Positions 8,104 to 14,959 of a stretch of 20,775 bases of DNA are shown piece by piece. The notes under the pieces are model-generated. The model was not told the DNA's origin and did not search any database. It worked only from the letters and a program-made list of their open reading frames with translations. A program made the translations under genes and the position numbers. The first letter of the stretch is position 1; every line of letters begins with the position of its first letter. The stretch is from Ga0077527 sp038144955. GTDB taxonomy: Bacteria; Pseudomonadota; Gammaproteobacteria; Burkholderiales; SG8-41. The stretch spans positions 1 to 20,775 of the forward strand of contig JAYQOT010000045.1 of NCBI GenBank assembly GCA_038144955.1. Direction: 5' to 3'.

Positions 8104-10506
8104 ATGACCATGGTCCCGCATATTATCGCTTTCGCCGCCGGTGTCTGGTGGCTGCAGCAGCAGCCGGCACTGCCGGAACCGGCATGGACCCTGGTGATGG
8201 TGCCCTTTGCGGTAGCTGCGTTGCTGCTGCGCCGAGCCGGGCTTGTGGTGTATGCGCTGCGCCGGTTCGCGCTGCTGACTCTGTGCCTGGCAGCGGGTTT
8301 TTTCTGGGCCGCGGCCTTTGCGCATTGGCGCATGGCTGATGCCCTGCCGGCGGAGTGGGAGGGCAGGGATATCACTGTCGTCGGTGTCGTCGCCGGCTTG
8401 CCGCAAGCCTACGAGCGCAGCGTGCGATTTGCCTTCAATGTCGAGCGCATCCTGACGCCGGGTGCGCAGGTGCCGGATCGCATTCTGTTGTCGTGGTGGG
8501 GTGAGCCCAGGCGTGATGCGCGGCAACAGGAATTGCCGCGGGTGGCTCCGGGCGAACGCTGGCAGCTGGTGGTCAGGCTTAAGCGTCCCCATGGCCATTC
8601 CAATCCCAACGGTTTTGATTACGAAGCGTGGCTGCTCGAGCGCGGGGTGCGCGCCACCGGCTATGTGCGCCCTCGCGGCGAACATCTGCGTGTGCAGGAA
8701 TTTGTCCATGCACCCGCCTACTGGGTTGAATCCGCGCGTGACCGCCTGCGGACGCGGGTGCGTGTTGTACTCGGCGAGGCGTCCGCCGCGGGCGTGATCG
8801 CCGCACTGACCATGGGAGACCAGGCGGCCATACCGCCGGAACAGTGGCAGATCTTTACCCGCACCGGAGTCAATCACCTGATGTCGATTTCCGGTTTGCA
8901 CGTCACCATGCTCTCGGGGCTGGCATTTGCGATCTGCGCTTTTCTCTGGAAGCGCAGCGCCCGCCTGACGCTGCTGCTGCCGGCGACGAAGGCTGCAGCA
9001 TTGATCGGGTTGCTGGCGGCGCTGGCCTACGCACTGCTGGCCGGATTTGCAGTGCCGGCGCAGCGCACGGTGTTCATGCTGGCAGTGGTGGCGATCGCGC
9101 TGTGGCGGGGTAATCTGGCGGCGGCTGATGAGGTGCTGGCCCGTGCGTTGCTGGTGGTACTGTTGATCGATCCGTGGGCCGTACTGGCGCCCGGATTCTG
9201 GCTTTCGTTCGGGGCTGTAGCGATCATCATGCTCGTTTCAGTACATCGCCTGCGGCAGCCGGGAATGCTGCTGGCCTGGGCCCGCGTGCAATGGGCCGTG
9301 ACCCTGGCGCTGGTGCCGCCGCTGCTGGTGATGTTCCAGCAGGTATCGCTGATTTCCCCGCTGGCCAATGCACTGGCCATTCCGCTGGTGAGTCTGGTGG
9401 TGGTGCCAATGGCACTGGCGGGTCTGGCACTGCCGGTCGATACCTTGCTGCATTGTGCGGAATGGCTGATGGCGTTGTGTCTGACTGTGCTGCAGTGGCT
9501 TAGTGCTCTGCCGGAAGCAGTCTGGGCTCAGCATGCACCACCGGCATGGACTTTGCCTGTGGCCATGGCGGGCGTGGTGTGGATGCTGTTGCCGCGGGGA
9601 TTCCCGTCGCGCTGGATCGGAGCCCTGGCCTTCATGCCCATGTTGTTGATCAGGCCTGAGCTGCCTGCCGCGGGTGCGGTGAGGATGACTGTGCTCGACG
9701 TCGGCCAGGGCCTGGCGGTAGTGGCGCAGACCCGAAGCCATGCCTTGCTCTTCGATGCCGGTCCCGCGTTCGGGCCGACCGCGGACAGCGGCACCCGCAT
9801 CATCGTGCCCTTCCTGCGCGCCGCAGGCATCCGCCGGTTGGATGCGCTGCTGGTCAGTCACGATGACCATGACCATACCGGGGGGGTGAATTCGGTCCTC
9901 CAGGCAGTACCGGTTGCAACGATGCTTTCCTCGCTGAACGACTTCGATCCTTTGCTGCTGCTGGGACCTGAAGAGCGGCGCTGCCATTCCGGGCTGTCGT
10001 GGCGCTGGGACGGAGTGCTCTTCGAAATCCTCCATCCGCCGCGGGCGGCGGATGCCGCGATCCGGGTGAAGAGCAATGATCGCAGTTGCGTGCTCAAGAT
10101 TTCCACCGGCGGCGGCAGCGTATTGATTCCGGCAGACATCGAGCGCCGCAGTGAACGGCTGCTGCTGGATGGCGCACCGGAAGCGTTGCGTGCCGATGTG
10201 CTGATTGCGCCGCATCACGGCAGCAGAACTTCGTCCACAGGAGATTTCGTCCGGGCAGTGGCACCGCTTGCCGTCATTTTTCCGGTCGGCTATCGCAACC
10301 GCTTCCGTCATCCGCATCCTGAGGTGGTTGAGCGCTACACGGTGGCGGGAAGTTCAAGCCACCGCACTGACCTGGACGGTGCGATAACCTTCGAACTGGG
10401 TTACGGTCGAGCACTGGCGATCAGCCGTCATCGCGACCGGCATTTGCGCTATTGGCATGCCCGCCGCAATGACGGAGCCTTCGATGGTCCGATGGATTTC
10501 TTCTGA
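8104..10506 (+). CDS. comEC: DNA internalisation competence protein ComEC/Rec2
   Basis: ComEC forms the inner-membrane channel for single-stranded DNA during natural transformation. The 800-aa protein has the expected three parts: an N-terminal membrane segment with a DUF4131/OB-like periplasmic region, the Competence domain beginning near residue 255 (TRTGVNHLMSISGLHVTML) with many helices, and a C-terminal metallo-beta-lactamase domain from about residue 520 (MTVLDVGQGLAVV). The metal motif is SHDDHDH (585-591), an HxDxDH form as in other ComEC proteins, followed by the signature IAPHHGSRTSS. Length matches the family. The ATG at 8104 has no obvious ribosome binding site, and an ATG at 8110 is an alternative. 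The gene is intact, so DNA uptake is possible if pilus genes exist elsewhere. Confidence 0.95.
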   Translation: MTMVPHIIAFAAGVWWLQQQPALPEPAWTLVMVPFAVAALLLRRAGLVVYALRRFALLTLCLAAGFFWAAAFAHWRMADALPAEWEGRDITVVGVVAGLPQAYERSVRFAFNVERILTPGAQVPDRILLSWWGEPRRDARQQELPRVAPGERWQLVVRLKRPHGHSNPNGFDYEAWLLERGVRATGYVRPRGEHLRVQEFVHAPAYWVESARDRLRTRVRVVLGEASAAGVIAALTMGDQAAIPPEQWQIFTRTGVNHLMSISGLHVTMLSGLAFAICAFLWKRSARLTLLLPATKAAALIGLLAALAYALLAGFAVPAQRTVFMLAVVAIALWRGNLAAADEVLARALLVVLLIDPWAVLAPGFWLSFGAVAIIMLVSVHRLRQPGMLLAWARVQWAVTLALVPPLLVMFQQVSLISPLANALAIPLVSLVVVPMALAGLALPVDTLLHCAEWLMALCLTVLQWLSALPEAVWAQHAPPAWTLPVAMAGVVWMLLPRGFPSRWIGALAFMPMLLIRPELPAAGAVRMTVLDVGQGLAVVAQTRSHALLFDAGPAFGPTADSGTRIIVPFLRAAGIRRLDALLVSHDDHDHTGGVNSVLQAVPVATMLSSLNDFDPLLLLGPEERRCHSGLSWRWDGVLFEILHPPRAADAAIRVKSNDRSCVLKISTGGGSVLIPADIERRSERLLLDGAPEALRADVLIAPHHGSRTSSTGDFVRAVAPLAVIFPVGYRNRFRHPHPEVVERYTVAGSSSHRTDLDGAITFELGYGRALAISRHRDRHLRYWHARRNDGAFDGPMDFF

Positions 10507-10546
10507 AGTGCCGCCGACGTCTACGCGGCTGATCAGCGCTCCCGGC

Positions 10547-11068
10547 CTAGTAGCCCGGCGGGGGCGGGTAGTAACCGGGTGGCGGCGGCGGATAGCGGTA
10601 AGCCGGCGGCGAGTAGTGTCTGCGCTCTGCGGTGCGCACCGGCACCTCGGTCGGCACCTTGTGTCCCTTGGCATACATGCACTGCACATAAGCCTGATCG
10701 TAACGGCGTCCTGCGGAATAACCGGAAGCATTGGCCGCGCCCGATCCTGCGGCTGCGCCCACCAGGAGTCCGGTGCCTGCGCCTACAGCAGCGCCGTTGT
10801 GACCGCCGATTGCTGCACCGGCGAGTGCGCCGACCGCAGTGCCGATGACCGCGCTGTTTACCGCACTTTCAGTCTGTGCTGCTGCTGCGTTCTTGCCACC
10901 AATGGAGTAATTGGCGTACTGCCGGCAATCCACATCGTCGACACGGAACTGGTCGAAGGTCTTGTTGCTTCCGGGCAGCGCCATGACGCTGGGCCCGGTG
11001 GGCATGGACATGCAGGCGCCGAGCAGCAGCGGGGCCGTGATCGCAGCAAATTTGAATGATGTCTTCAT
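10547..11068 (-). CDS. glycine-zipper lipoprotein with Pro/Tyr-rich tail
   Basis: This 173-aa protein has a lipoprotein signal peptide with lipobox L-G-A-C and lipid-attachment Cys19. In the mature part, Gly76, 80, 84, 88, 92, 96, 100, 104 and 108 recur at exactly four-residue spacing, a glycine zipper expected to insert in or pack against membrane. Cys48 and Cys130 flank the zipper and could form a disulfide. The C-terminus is PPPPPGYYPPPPGY. Ser20 and Met21 after the lipobox give no inner-membrane retention Asp, so outer-membrane sorting through the Lol system is likely. It follows another small exported protein gene by 9 bp and is convergent with comEC. The precise function is unknown; similar glycine-zipper lipoproteins are linked to envelope stability. 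Confidence 0.88.
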   Translation of the reverse strand: MKTSFKFAAITAPLLLGACMSMPTGPSVMALPGSNKTFDQFRVDDVDCRQYANYSIGGKNAAAAQTESAVNSAVIGTAVGALAGAAIGGHNGAAVGAGTGLLVGAAAGSGAANASGYSAGRRYDQAYVQCMYAKGHKVPTEVPVRTAERRHYSPPAYRYPPPPPGYYPPPPGY

Positions 11069-11077
11069 GATGTCAGC

Positions 11078-11479
11078 TCAGCGGGTACTCGGAGGCGGTT
11101 GCGGCGTAACCCGTTGCCAGGGCGATGCACAACTGCCGACATGCGGGTAGTACGCCTTGGAGTCCGGGCAATAGTACCAATAAGATTCCTGCGCAGACCC
11201 GGCAGGCCCACTCTGCGGTGCAGAGGCGGCTTGAGTGTCGTTGCGCTCGACGTATACCGTTGTGGTGGCCGGTTGCACATAAACCGTGCGCGGGTAGACG
11301 TAGTAGGGAGCGGGATAGTAGTGCGTCGGGTACAGCGGCATTCCGATGTGAATCCCGACGCGTGGGCCGCGATAATGAACGCCATAAGAACCGTAGCCAT
11401 GCGCAGCGGCCGGCAGACTGGCGACAGCGGTAAATCCAGCCAGGCATCCAGCGACCGAAAATTTGATCAGTGCATGCAT
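11078..11479 (-). CDS. small exported Tyr/Pro-rich protein with C-terminal WYYC motif
   Basis: This 133-aa protein has a Sec signal peptide (MHALIKFSVAGCLAG, then SLPAAAHG, with cleavage likely after AAA near residue 26). The mature protein is rich in Tyr, Pro and Val, and ends with WYYCPDSKAYYPHVGSC followed by a proline-rich tail. Cys104 and Cys117 probably form a disulfide. I recall this Cys motif from many uncharacterised betaproteobacterial exported proteins. The frame opens at 11521, but the ATG at 11479 has a perfect AGGAGG seven bases before it (11486-11491) and gives a clean signal peptide, so I use it. It is the first gene of a two-gene unit with the glycine-zipper lipoprotein. Function unknown. 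Confidence 0.88.
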   Translation of the reverse strand: MHALIKFSVAGCLAGFTAVASLPAAAHGYGSYGVHYRGPRVGIHIGMPLYPTHYYPAPYYVYPRTVYVQPATTTVYVERNDTQAASAPQSGPAGSAQESYWYYCPDSKAYYPHVGSCASPWQRVTPQPPPSTR

Positions 11480-11485
11480 GTTGAA

Positions 11486-11491
11486 CCTCCT
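11486..11491 (-). promoter_or_regulatory. ribosome binding site that sets the start at 11479
   Basis: AGGAGG on the minus strand lies six bases before the ATG at 11477-11479 and inside the longer open frame, so it favours the shorter 133-aa product over the start at 11521. Confidence 0.8.
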
Positions 11492-11672
11492 GTTTCCTGA
11501 TTCCGGGTTCGGCATGTGCATAACGATAGATCGGGTGCCGTGGTTTGTTGATGCTTCTTACAAAGGGTTACATTCGTCGGACCGGCATTAAAATAATTAA
11601 TTAAAACAACTACTTGAGTATGCTTTGCGGCGTGAGTATGCAAACCGCGTCATGCCCTGCTCGAGCAGCGCC

Positions 11673-11678
11673 TATACT
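11673..11678 (+). promoter_or_regulatory. possible -10 element (TATACT) for the zinc-ribbon protein gene
   Basis: TATACT matches the sigma-70 -10 consensus at five of six bases. It would start transcription near 11685, about 40 bases before the GTG at 11726 but only some 8 bases before the ATG at 11693. No good -35 box is visible at 16-18 bp spacing, so this is tentative. Confidence 0.35.
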
Positions 11679-11725
11679 CTGGCCCGCTGGTCATGGAGGC
11701 TGGCTCCAGTCTGAGGGCAAAAAAA

Positions 11726-12061
11726 GTGGATTATCGCTGTCCGTTCTGTGAAAAAGACCTGAAAACACGCAAGCTGAGTCACGCCGTGATCTCGCGCGCG
11801 GAGATCGATTGCACGTACTGCAAAAGCAGGCTGAGCTACAACGTGCATCGGCTCGAATTCGGCATGGTCATGTTCAATTTCGCTGCGGTTGCCGTTTTTA
11901 TCGCAGCGGCCTACTGGCTGCACAGCAGAGTGTTGGCGGTCATTGCCTTTGCCACTGCAATGGCCGGAGCCCTGACGCTCCCGGTGCTGGAGCGTACGTG
12001 GCTGCGCAACTGGCCGCGTTTCGTCGGCGCAAAGCCGAAAAAAAAGGATTTCGACGTTTAA
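11726..12061 (+). CDS. zinc-ribbon inner-membrane protein, unknown function
   Basis: This small protein (111 aa from the GTG at 11726) has an N-terminal zinc ribbon with CPFC (Cys5, Cys8) and CTYC (Cys29, Cys32), then two hydrophobic helices at about 47-66 and 69-90, and a basic tail ending KPKKKDFDV. It is probably anchored in the inner membrane with the ribbon in the cytoplasm. The frame also has an ATG at 11693. I prefer the GTG because GAGGG lies eight bases before it (11713-11717), the ribbon then begins right at the N-terminus, and a candidate -10 box sits too close to the ATG. The gene stands alone between a divergent exported-protein unit and scpA. I do not recognise a named family. 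Confidence 0.72.
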   Translation: MDYRCPFCEKDLKTRKLSHAVISRAEIDCTYCKSRLSYNVHRLEFGMVMFNFAAVAVFIAAAYWLHSRVLAVIAFATAMAGALTLPVLERTWLRNWPRFVGAKPKKKDFDV

Positions 12062-12289
12062 GCGCACGCTGAACGGGATGGGTGAGGTGGTGGATTTTCT
12101 GAGGTGTGAGGTCAGCGGGAAGCGCATTCCCGGTGTCAACTGGTGCTTCAGATATGGGGTCCATCGCTACTGGATCCCAGGTTTGAGTTGTCCGGGGGTG
12201 TAATTCTTCCGGCTGTTGCAGTCATTGGCGTGCAATTTGCAATTGCGTCAATAGCTTAGTTCCTGCTGAAGGAATCTCACCTGTCGGCG

Positions 12290-12318
12290 TTGGGTGCTGT
12301 GACAAATATCGGTAAAAT
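12290..12318 (+). promoter_or_regulatory. candidate sigma-70 promoter of scpAB
   Basis: TTGGGT (12290-12295), a 17-bp spacer and TAAAAT (12313-12318) form a plausible promoter about 100 bp upstream of the chosen scpA start. The -10 box is strong (five of six) and the -35 weak (three of six). Confidence 0.42.
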
Positions 12319-12352
12319 ACGCCGATGCAGCGATTGCAAATCCACATAACAA

Positions 12353-12377
12353 GTCCCCGCAAAACAAAAACGGGGAC
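12353..12377 (+). other. perfect stem-loop just upstream of scpA
   Basis: GTCCCCG (12353-12359) and CGGGGAC (12371-12377) are perfect inverted repeats around an 11-nt loop that is all A except for two C residues (CAAAACAAAAA). The 3' arm ends two bases before the in-frame ATG at 12380 and 38 bases before the ATG at 12416. There is no U-tract, so it is not a normal terminator. A leader hairpin that shields the first ATG and affects translation or mRNA stability is possible. Confidence 0.5.
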
Positions 12378-12415
12378 GCATGCTCCGCTTTCTCGGCATT
12401 TCCCGGCGTCGCTCC

Positions 12416-13231
12416 ATGTCTGATCCCGTCAATCCCGCTGTGGAAACTGCGTCGGTCGCCAAGGTCTACGGCGAGCCCCTGTTGGAACTGCCACAGGACC
12501 TCTACATTCCGCCCGATGCACTGGAGGTTTTTCTTGAGCAGTTCGAAGGGCCGCTGGATTTGCTGCTCTACCTGATTCGCAAGGAAAACATCAGCGTCCT
12601 CGATATTCCGATGGCGAAGCTGACCGAGCAGTATCTGGAATATGTCGAGCTGATGCGGACACAGCAGCTTGAACTGGCCGCCGAATATCTGCTGATGGCA
12701 GCGATGATGATCGAGATCAAGTCGCGGATGTTGTTGCCGCGTCCTGCAGCGAACGATCTGGAAGAAGACCCGCGCGCAGAACTGGTCCGCCGTCTGATGG
12801 AATACGAGCAGATGAAGCTCGCTGCGCACAACCTCAACGAGGTGCCGCAGGCTGGCCGCGATTTCACCGTGGTGCAAGTGCTGTTCGAGCGTGAAGCGTC
12901 CCTGGCAATGCCTGGTGTGGACATTGAAGACCTGAAAATGGCCTGGCTGGGACTGCTGCAGAGGGCCGCAGTCAACCGTCATCACAAGATCACCCGCGAG
13001 CAGTTGTCGGTGCGTTCGCACATGAGCCGCATTCTGCGCATCCTGCAGACCGAGGGGTACGTGGAGTTTGCACGCCTGTTCAATCCGGAAGAAGGACTGC
13101 CGGTCCTGGTGGTGTCGTTCCTCGCCATACTGGAGCTCGCCAAGGAAGTGCTGATCGAGATCAGCCAGGAACAGGCCTATTCGCCGATTTACGTCAAACT
13201 GAGAGGCGGCACGCCAGCCGCTGTGCAATGA
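12416..13231 (+). CDS. scpA: segregation and condensation protein A (kleisin)
   Basis: ScpA is the kleisin subunit that bridges the SMC heads and binds ScpB in bacterial condensin, acting on the nucleoid. From the ATG at 12416 the protein is 271 aa (MSDPVNPAVETASV). The family start block PPDALEVFLEQFEGPLDLLL is followed by NISVLDIPMAKLTEQYLEYV, LAAEYLLMAAMMIEIKSRMLLP, and a C-terminal winged-helix region (FLAILELAKEVLIEI). An ATG at 12380 would add MLRFLGISRRRS; I favour 12416 because related ScpA proteins begin about 25 residues before LPQDLYIPPDAL and because a hairpin abuts the first ATG. The stop overlaps scpB by ATGA. Confidence 0.93.
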   Translation: MSDPVNPAVETASVAKVYGEPLLELPQDLYIPPDALEVFLEQFEGPLDLLLYLIRKENISVLDIPMAKLTEQYLEYVELMRTQQLELAAEYLLMAAMMIEIKSRMLLPRPAANDLEEDPRAELVRRLMEYEQMKLAAHNLNEVPQAGRDFTVVQVLFEREASLAMPGVDIEDLKMAWLGLLQRAAVNRHHKITREQLSVRSHMSRILRILQTEGYVEFARLFNPEEGLPVLVVSFLAILELAKEVLIEISQEQAYSPIYVKLRGGTPAAVQ

Positions 13232-13965
13232 CCGTCATGGAAGAAAACACTTTTGATCTGGCACGCGTGAAATACGTCCTTGAGACGGCTCTGCTGGTGA
13301 CCCAGGAGCCGATGTCGCTGGCGGAACTCAAGAAGCTCTTCGACGAAAAGCTCGACAATGACACGCTGCGCAAGGTGCTGGACGATCTGCGTAGTGACTG
13401 GGAGGGGCGGGGCATCGAGCTGGTTGCGGTGGCTTCAGGATGGCGTTTCCGTGCGCGCCCCGAAGCTCAGCAATTTCTAGACCGGCTGAATCCGCAGAAA
13501 CCGCCGAAATATTCCCGTGCAGTCCTGGAAACCCTTGCCATCATCGCTTATCGACAACCGGTGACCCGCGGGGATATCGAGGAAATCCGCGGCGTTACGG
13601 TGTCTCCCGGAATCCTGAAGGCACTGGAGGCACGCGGCTGGATCGATATTGTCGGGCATCGCGAAGTGCCGGGTCGCCCGGAACTGTTCGCGACAACCAA
13701 GTCGTTTCTCGATGACCTGAACCTGCGTTCGCTCGAGGAACTGCCGCCGCTGGCGGAACTCGGCAGTCTGGTCGAGCAGGTGCCGGGCGCCGATATGGAT
13801 ATTGCCGCCGCCCTGGCCGGTACTGCTGAAACTGCGACCATGGCCGAGGGCGTGATGGATGCAGAGGACGATTCCGACGATGCGTCTGATGCGATGGCGG
13901 ACGATGGTGAAGATCATTCCGAGGAGGCCGTCGCCGAAACGCCGGCGCGCGCACAGTTGCATTGA
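13228..13965 (+). CDS. scpB: segregation and condensation protein B
   Basis: ScpB dimers bind ScpA and stabilise the SMC-ScpAB complex for chromosome segregation. The 245-aa protein contains two winged helices and the family signature AYRQPVTRGDIEEIRGV (107-123), followed by GRPELFATTKSFLDDLNLRSLEELPPL in two consecutive blocks. The start ATG overlaps the scpA stop (ATGA, 13228-13231), so the subunits are co-translated. After about residue 205 the sequence becomes a low-complexity acidic tail rich in Asp and Glu (DAEDDSDDAS, DGEDHSEE), longer than the minimal family core. Such tails are likely disordered. The pseudouridine synthase gene often found after scpB is not here; an aldo/keto reductase follows instead. 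Confidence 0.94.
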   Translation: MTVMEENTFDLARVKYVLETALLVTQEPMSLAELKKLFDEKLDNDTLRKVLDDLRSDWEGRGIELVAVASGWRFRARPEAQQFLDRLNPQKPPKYSRAVLETLAIIAYRQPVTRGDIEEIRGVTVSPGILKALEARGWIDIVGHREVPGRPELFATTKSFLDDLNLRSLEELPPLAELGSLVEQVPGADMDIAAALAGTAETATMAEGVMDAEDDSDDASDAMADDGEDHSEEAVAETPARAQLH

Positions 13966-14064
13966 GGAGATGATTCGCGCCGCCCTGGCGCGTAGCGGAA
14001 GTGCCGAAGTCCTCTCGGAACGCAGGTTGCGGGTACCTGAAGAACAGTGGTAAAAAAACCTCGC

Positions 14065-14886
14065 ATGGAAAAAGAAATCATCGGTAAATACACGATGCCC
14101 GGCATCGGCTTCGGCACTCTGGGCAACAAGGGCGATGCCGGCTGCGCACTCGTTGAGGCGGCTCTGGCGGAAGGCTACCGCTACATCGATACCTCCAGGT
14201 ACTACGGCAACGAAGATGCGGTCGGTAAGGCATTGGCTCGCACTTCGGTGCCGCGCGGCGACATCTGGGTGACTACCAAGCTGCTGCATCCGAAGACGCC
14301 GCCGCAGCCCGACCTTGCGCTGGAACTGGACAAGAGCCTGCGCATGCTGCAGACGGATTACGTCGATCTGCTGCTGATTCACTGGCCCAGTCCGCAGGTA
14401 TCGCTGGAGTGGGCGCTAGGTGAATTCGTGAGGCTTCGCGAGCAGGGCAAGGCGCGCACCATCGGCGTGTCGAACTTTCCGGCGGCCCTGGTGCGCCAGG
14501 CCACCGATATCGTCAGCGACCTCGCAGCCAATCAGGTTGAATACCATCCCTACCTGAGCCAGCGCCCGCTGCTGCAATTGATGCGTGAAAAAGGGATGGT
14601 GCTGGTCGCCCATTCACCCCTGGTGCGCGGGGCGGTGTTGAACGACCCGGTGCTGCAGGAGATCGCTGCTCAGCGCGGGCTGAGCGTCGCGCAGGTCGTG
14701 TTGCGCTGGCTGGTGCAGCAGGATCGCGTCGTCGCCATCCCCGGCGTTGTCAACGTCGGGCAGTTGCGTGAAAACCTGAAGGTTCTCGATTTCACTCTTG
14801 CGGACGACGAAATGACCGCCATCTCGGCGCTGGCCCGCGGCACTCGGATTGTCGATCCGCCCCACAGCCCGGTCTGGGATTCCTGA
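14065..14886 (+). CDS. aldo/keto reductase (2,5-diketo-D-gluconate reductase-like)
   Basis: This 273-aa cytoplasmic NADPH-dependent oxidoreductase would reduce aldehydes or ketones. The AKR catalytic tetrad is visible: Asp42 and Tyr47 (YIDTSRYYGNE), Lys72 (WVTTKL) and His106 (LLIHWP). Cofactor-binding blocks GVSNF (134-138), NQVEYHPYL (156-164) and AIPGVVN (224-230) are in order. The AIPG stretch has Val-Val-Asn where many relatives have a Lys-Ser pair (IPKS), which could change NADPH affinity. I use the ATG at 14065; the frame also opens from a GTG at 14047. It lies 99 bp after scpB and ends in a probable terminator facing the VWA gene. Substrate unknown. Confidence 0.92.
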   Translation: MEKEIIGKYTMPGIGFGTLGNKGDAGCALVEAALAEGYRYIDTSRYYGNEDAVGKALARTSVPRGDIWVTTKLLHPKTPPQPDLALELDKSLRMLQTDYVDLLLIHWPSPQVSLEWALGEFVRLREQGKARTIGVSNFPAALVRQATDIVSDLAANQVEYHPYLSQRPLLQLMREKGMVLVAHSPLVRGAVLNDPVLQEIAAQRGLSVAQVVLRWLVQQDRVVAIPGVVNVGQLRENLKVLDFTLADDEMTAISALARGTRIVDPPHSPVWDS

Positions 14887-14894
14887 GGTGGCAT

Positions 14895-14928
14895 CCGGCC
14901 GGTCGCCGGCCGGGTCCGCAATTTGCGG
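14895..14928. repeat. two adjacent hairpins between convergent genes
   Basis: CCGGCCGG (14895-14902) and CCGGCCGG (14906-14913) form a perfect 8-bp stem with a 3-nt loop. It is followed at once by CCGCA (14916-14920) and TGCGG (14924-14928), a second stem. Neither has its own U-tract. They lie between the ends of two convergent genes and may block transcription or protect 3' ends in both directions. Confidence 0.5.
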
Positions 14929-14933
14929 GATTG

Positions 14934-14959
14934 CGCTGCGGCTTTGCCGGGGCGTTTTT
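14934..14959 (+). terminator. probable rho-independent terminator of the aldo/keto reductase
   Basis: The arms 14934-14942 and 14946-14954 pair around a TTT loop with one G-G mismatch and one G-U pair, and are followed by TTTTT (14955-14959). The U-tract reaches the stop codon of the convergent VWA gene. Confidence 0.55.

Larger units (their letters stand above)
12062..12379. other. gene-poor spacer before scpA
   Basis: This 318-bp stretch has no convincing gene. It holds a 41-codon ORF (12078-12203) with no ribosome binding site, a CGGGAA/TTCCCG hairpin at 12116-12132 without a U-tract, a candidate scpA promoter around 12290-12318 and a perfect stem-loop at 12353-12377. I see no tRNA or recognisable small-RNA fold, although a small RNA in the middle part cannot be excluded. 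Confidence 0.5.

Noticed and set aside
9238..10317. A 359-codon open frame antisense to comEC
   Set aside because: It has the same shadow composition and no recognisable motif, and comEC on the other strand is complete.
10528..10537. GCTGATCAGC palindrome between comEC and the lipoprotein gene as an operator or terminator
   Set aside because: A 10-bp palindrome with no loop, no U-tract and no second copy noticed is expected by chance in a window this size.
12116..12132. CGGGAA/TTCCCG hairpin as terminator of the zinc-ribbon gene
   Set aside because: No U-tract follows the stem and it lies 55 bases beyond the stop codon.
12078..12203. A 41-codon ORF (MGEVVDFLRCEV...) in the spacer before scpA
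   Set aside because: No ribosome binding site and no recognisable motif; kept only as a possibility, since conservation could not be tested.
12248..13228. A 326-codon open frame antisense to scpA
   Set aside because: It is rich in His and Gln, has no domain or ribosome binding site, and mirrors a conserved gene; it is a codon-bias shadow.
13477..14382. A 301-codon open frame antisense across scpB and the aldo/keto reductase
   Set aside because: It spans two real genes and the gap between them on the other strand, which a real gene would rarely do, and has no family features.
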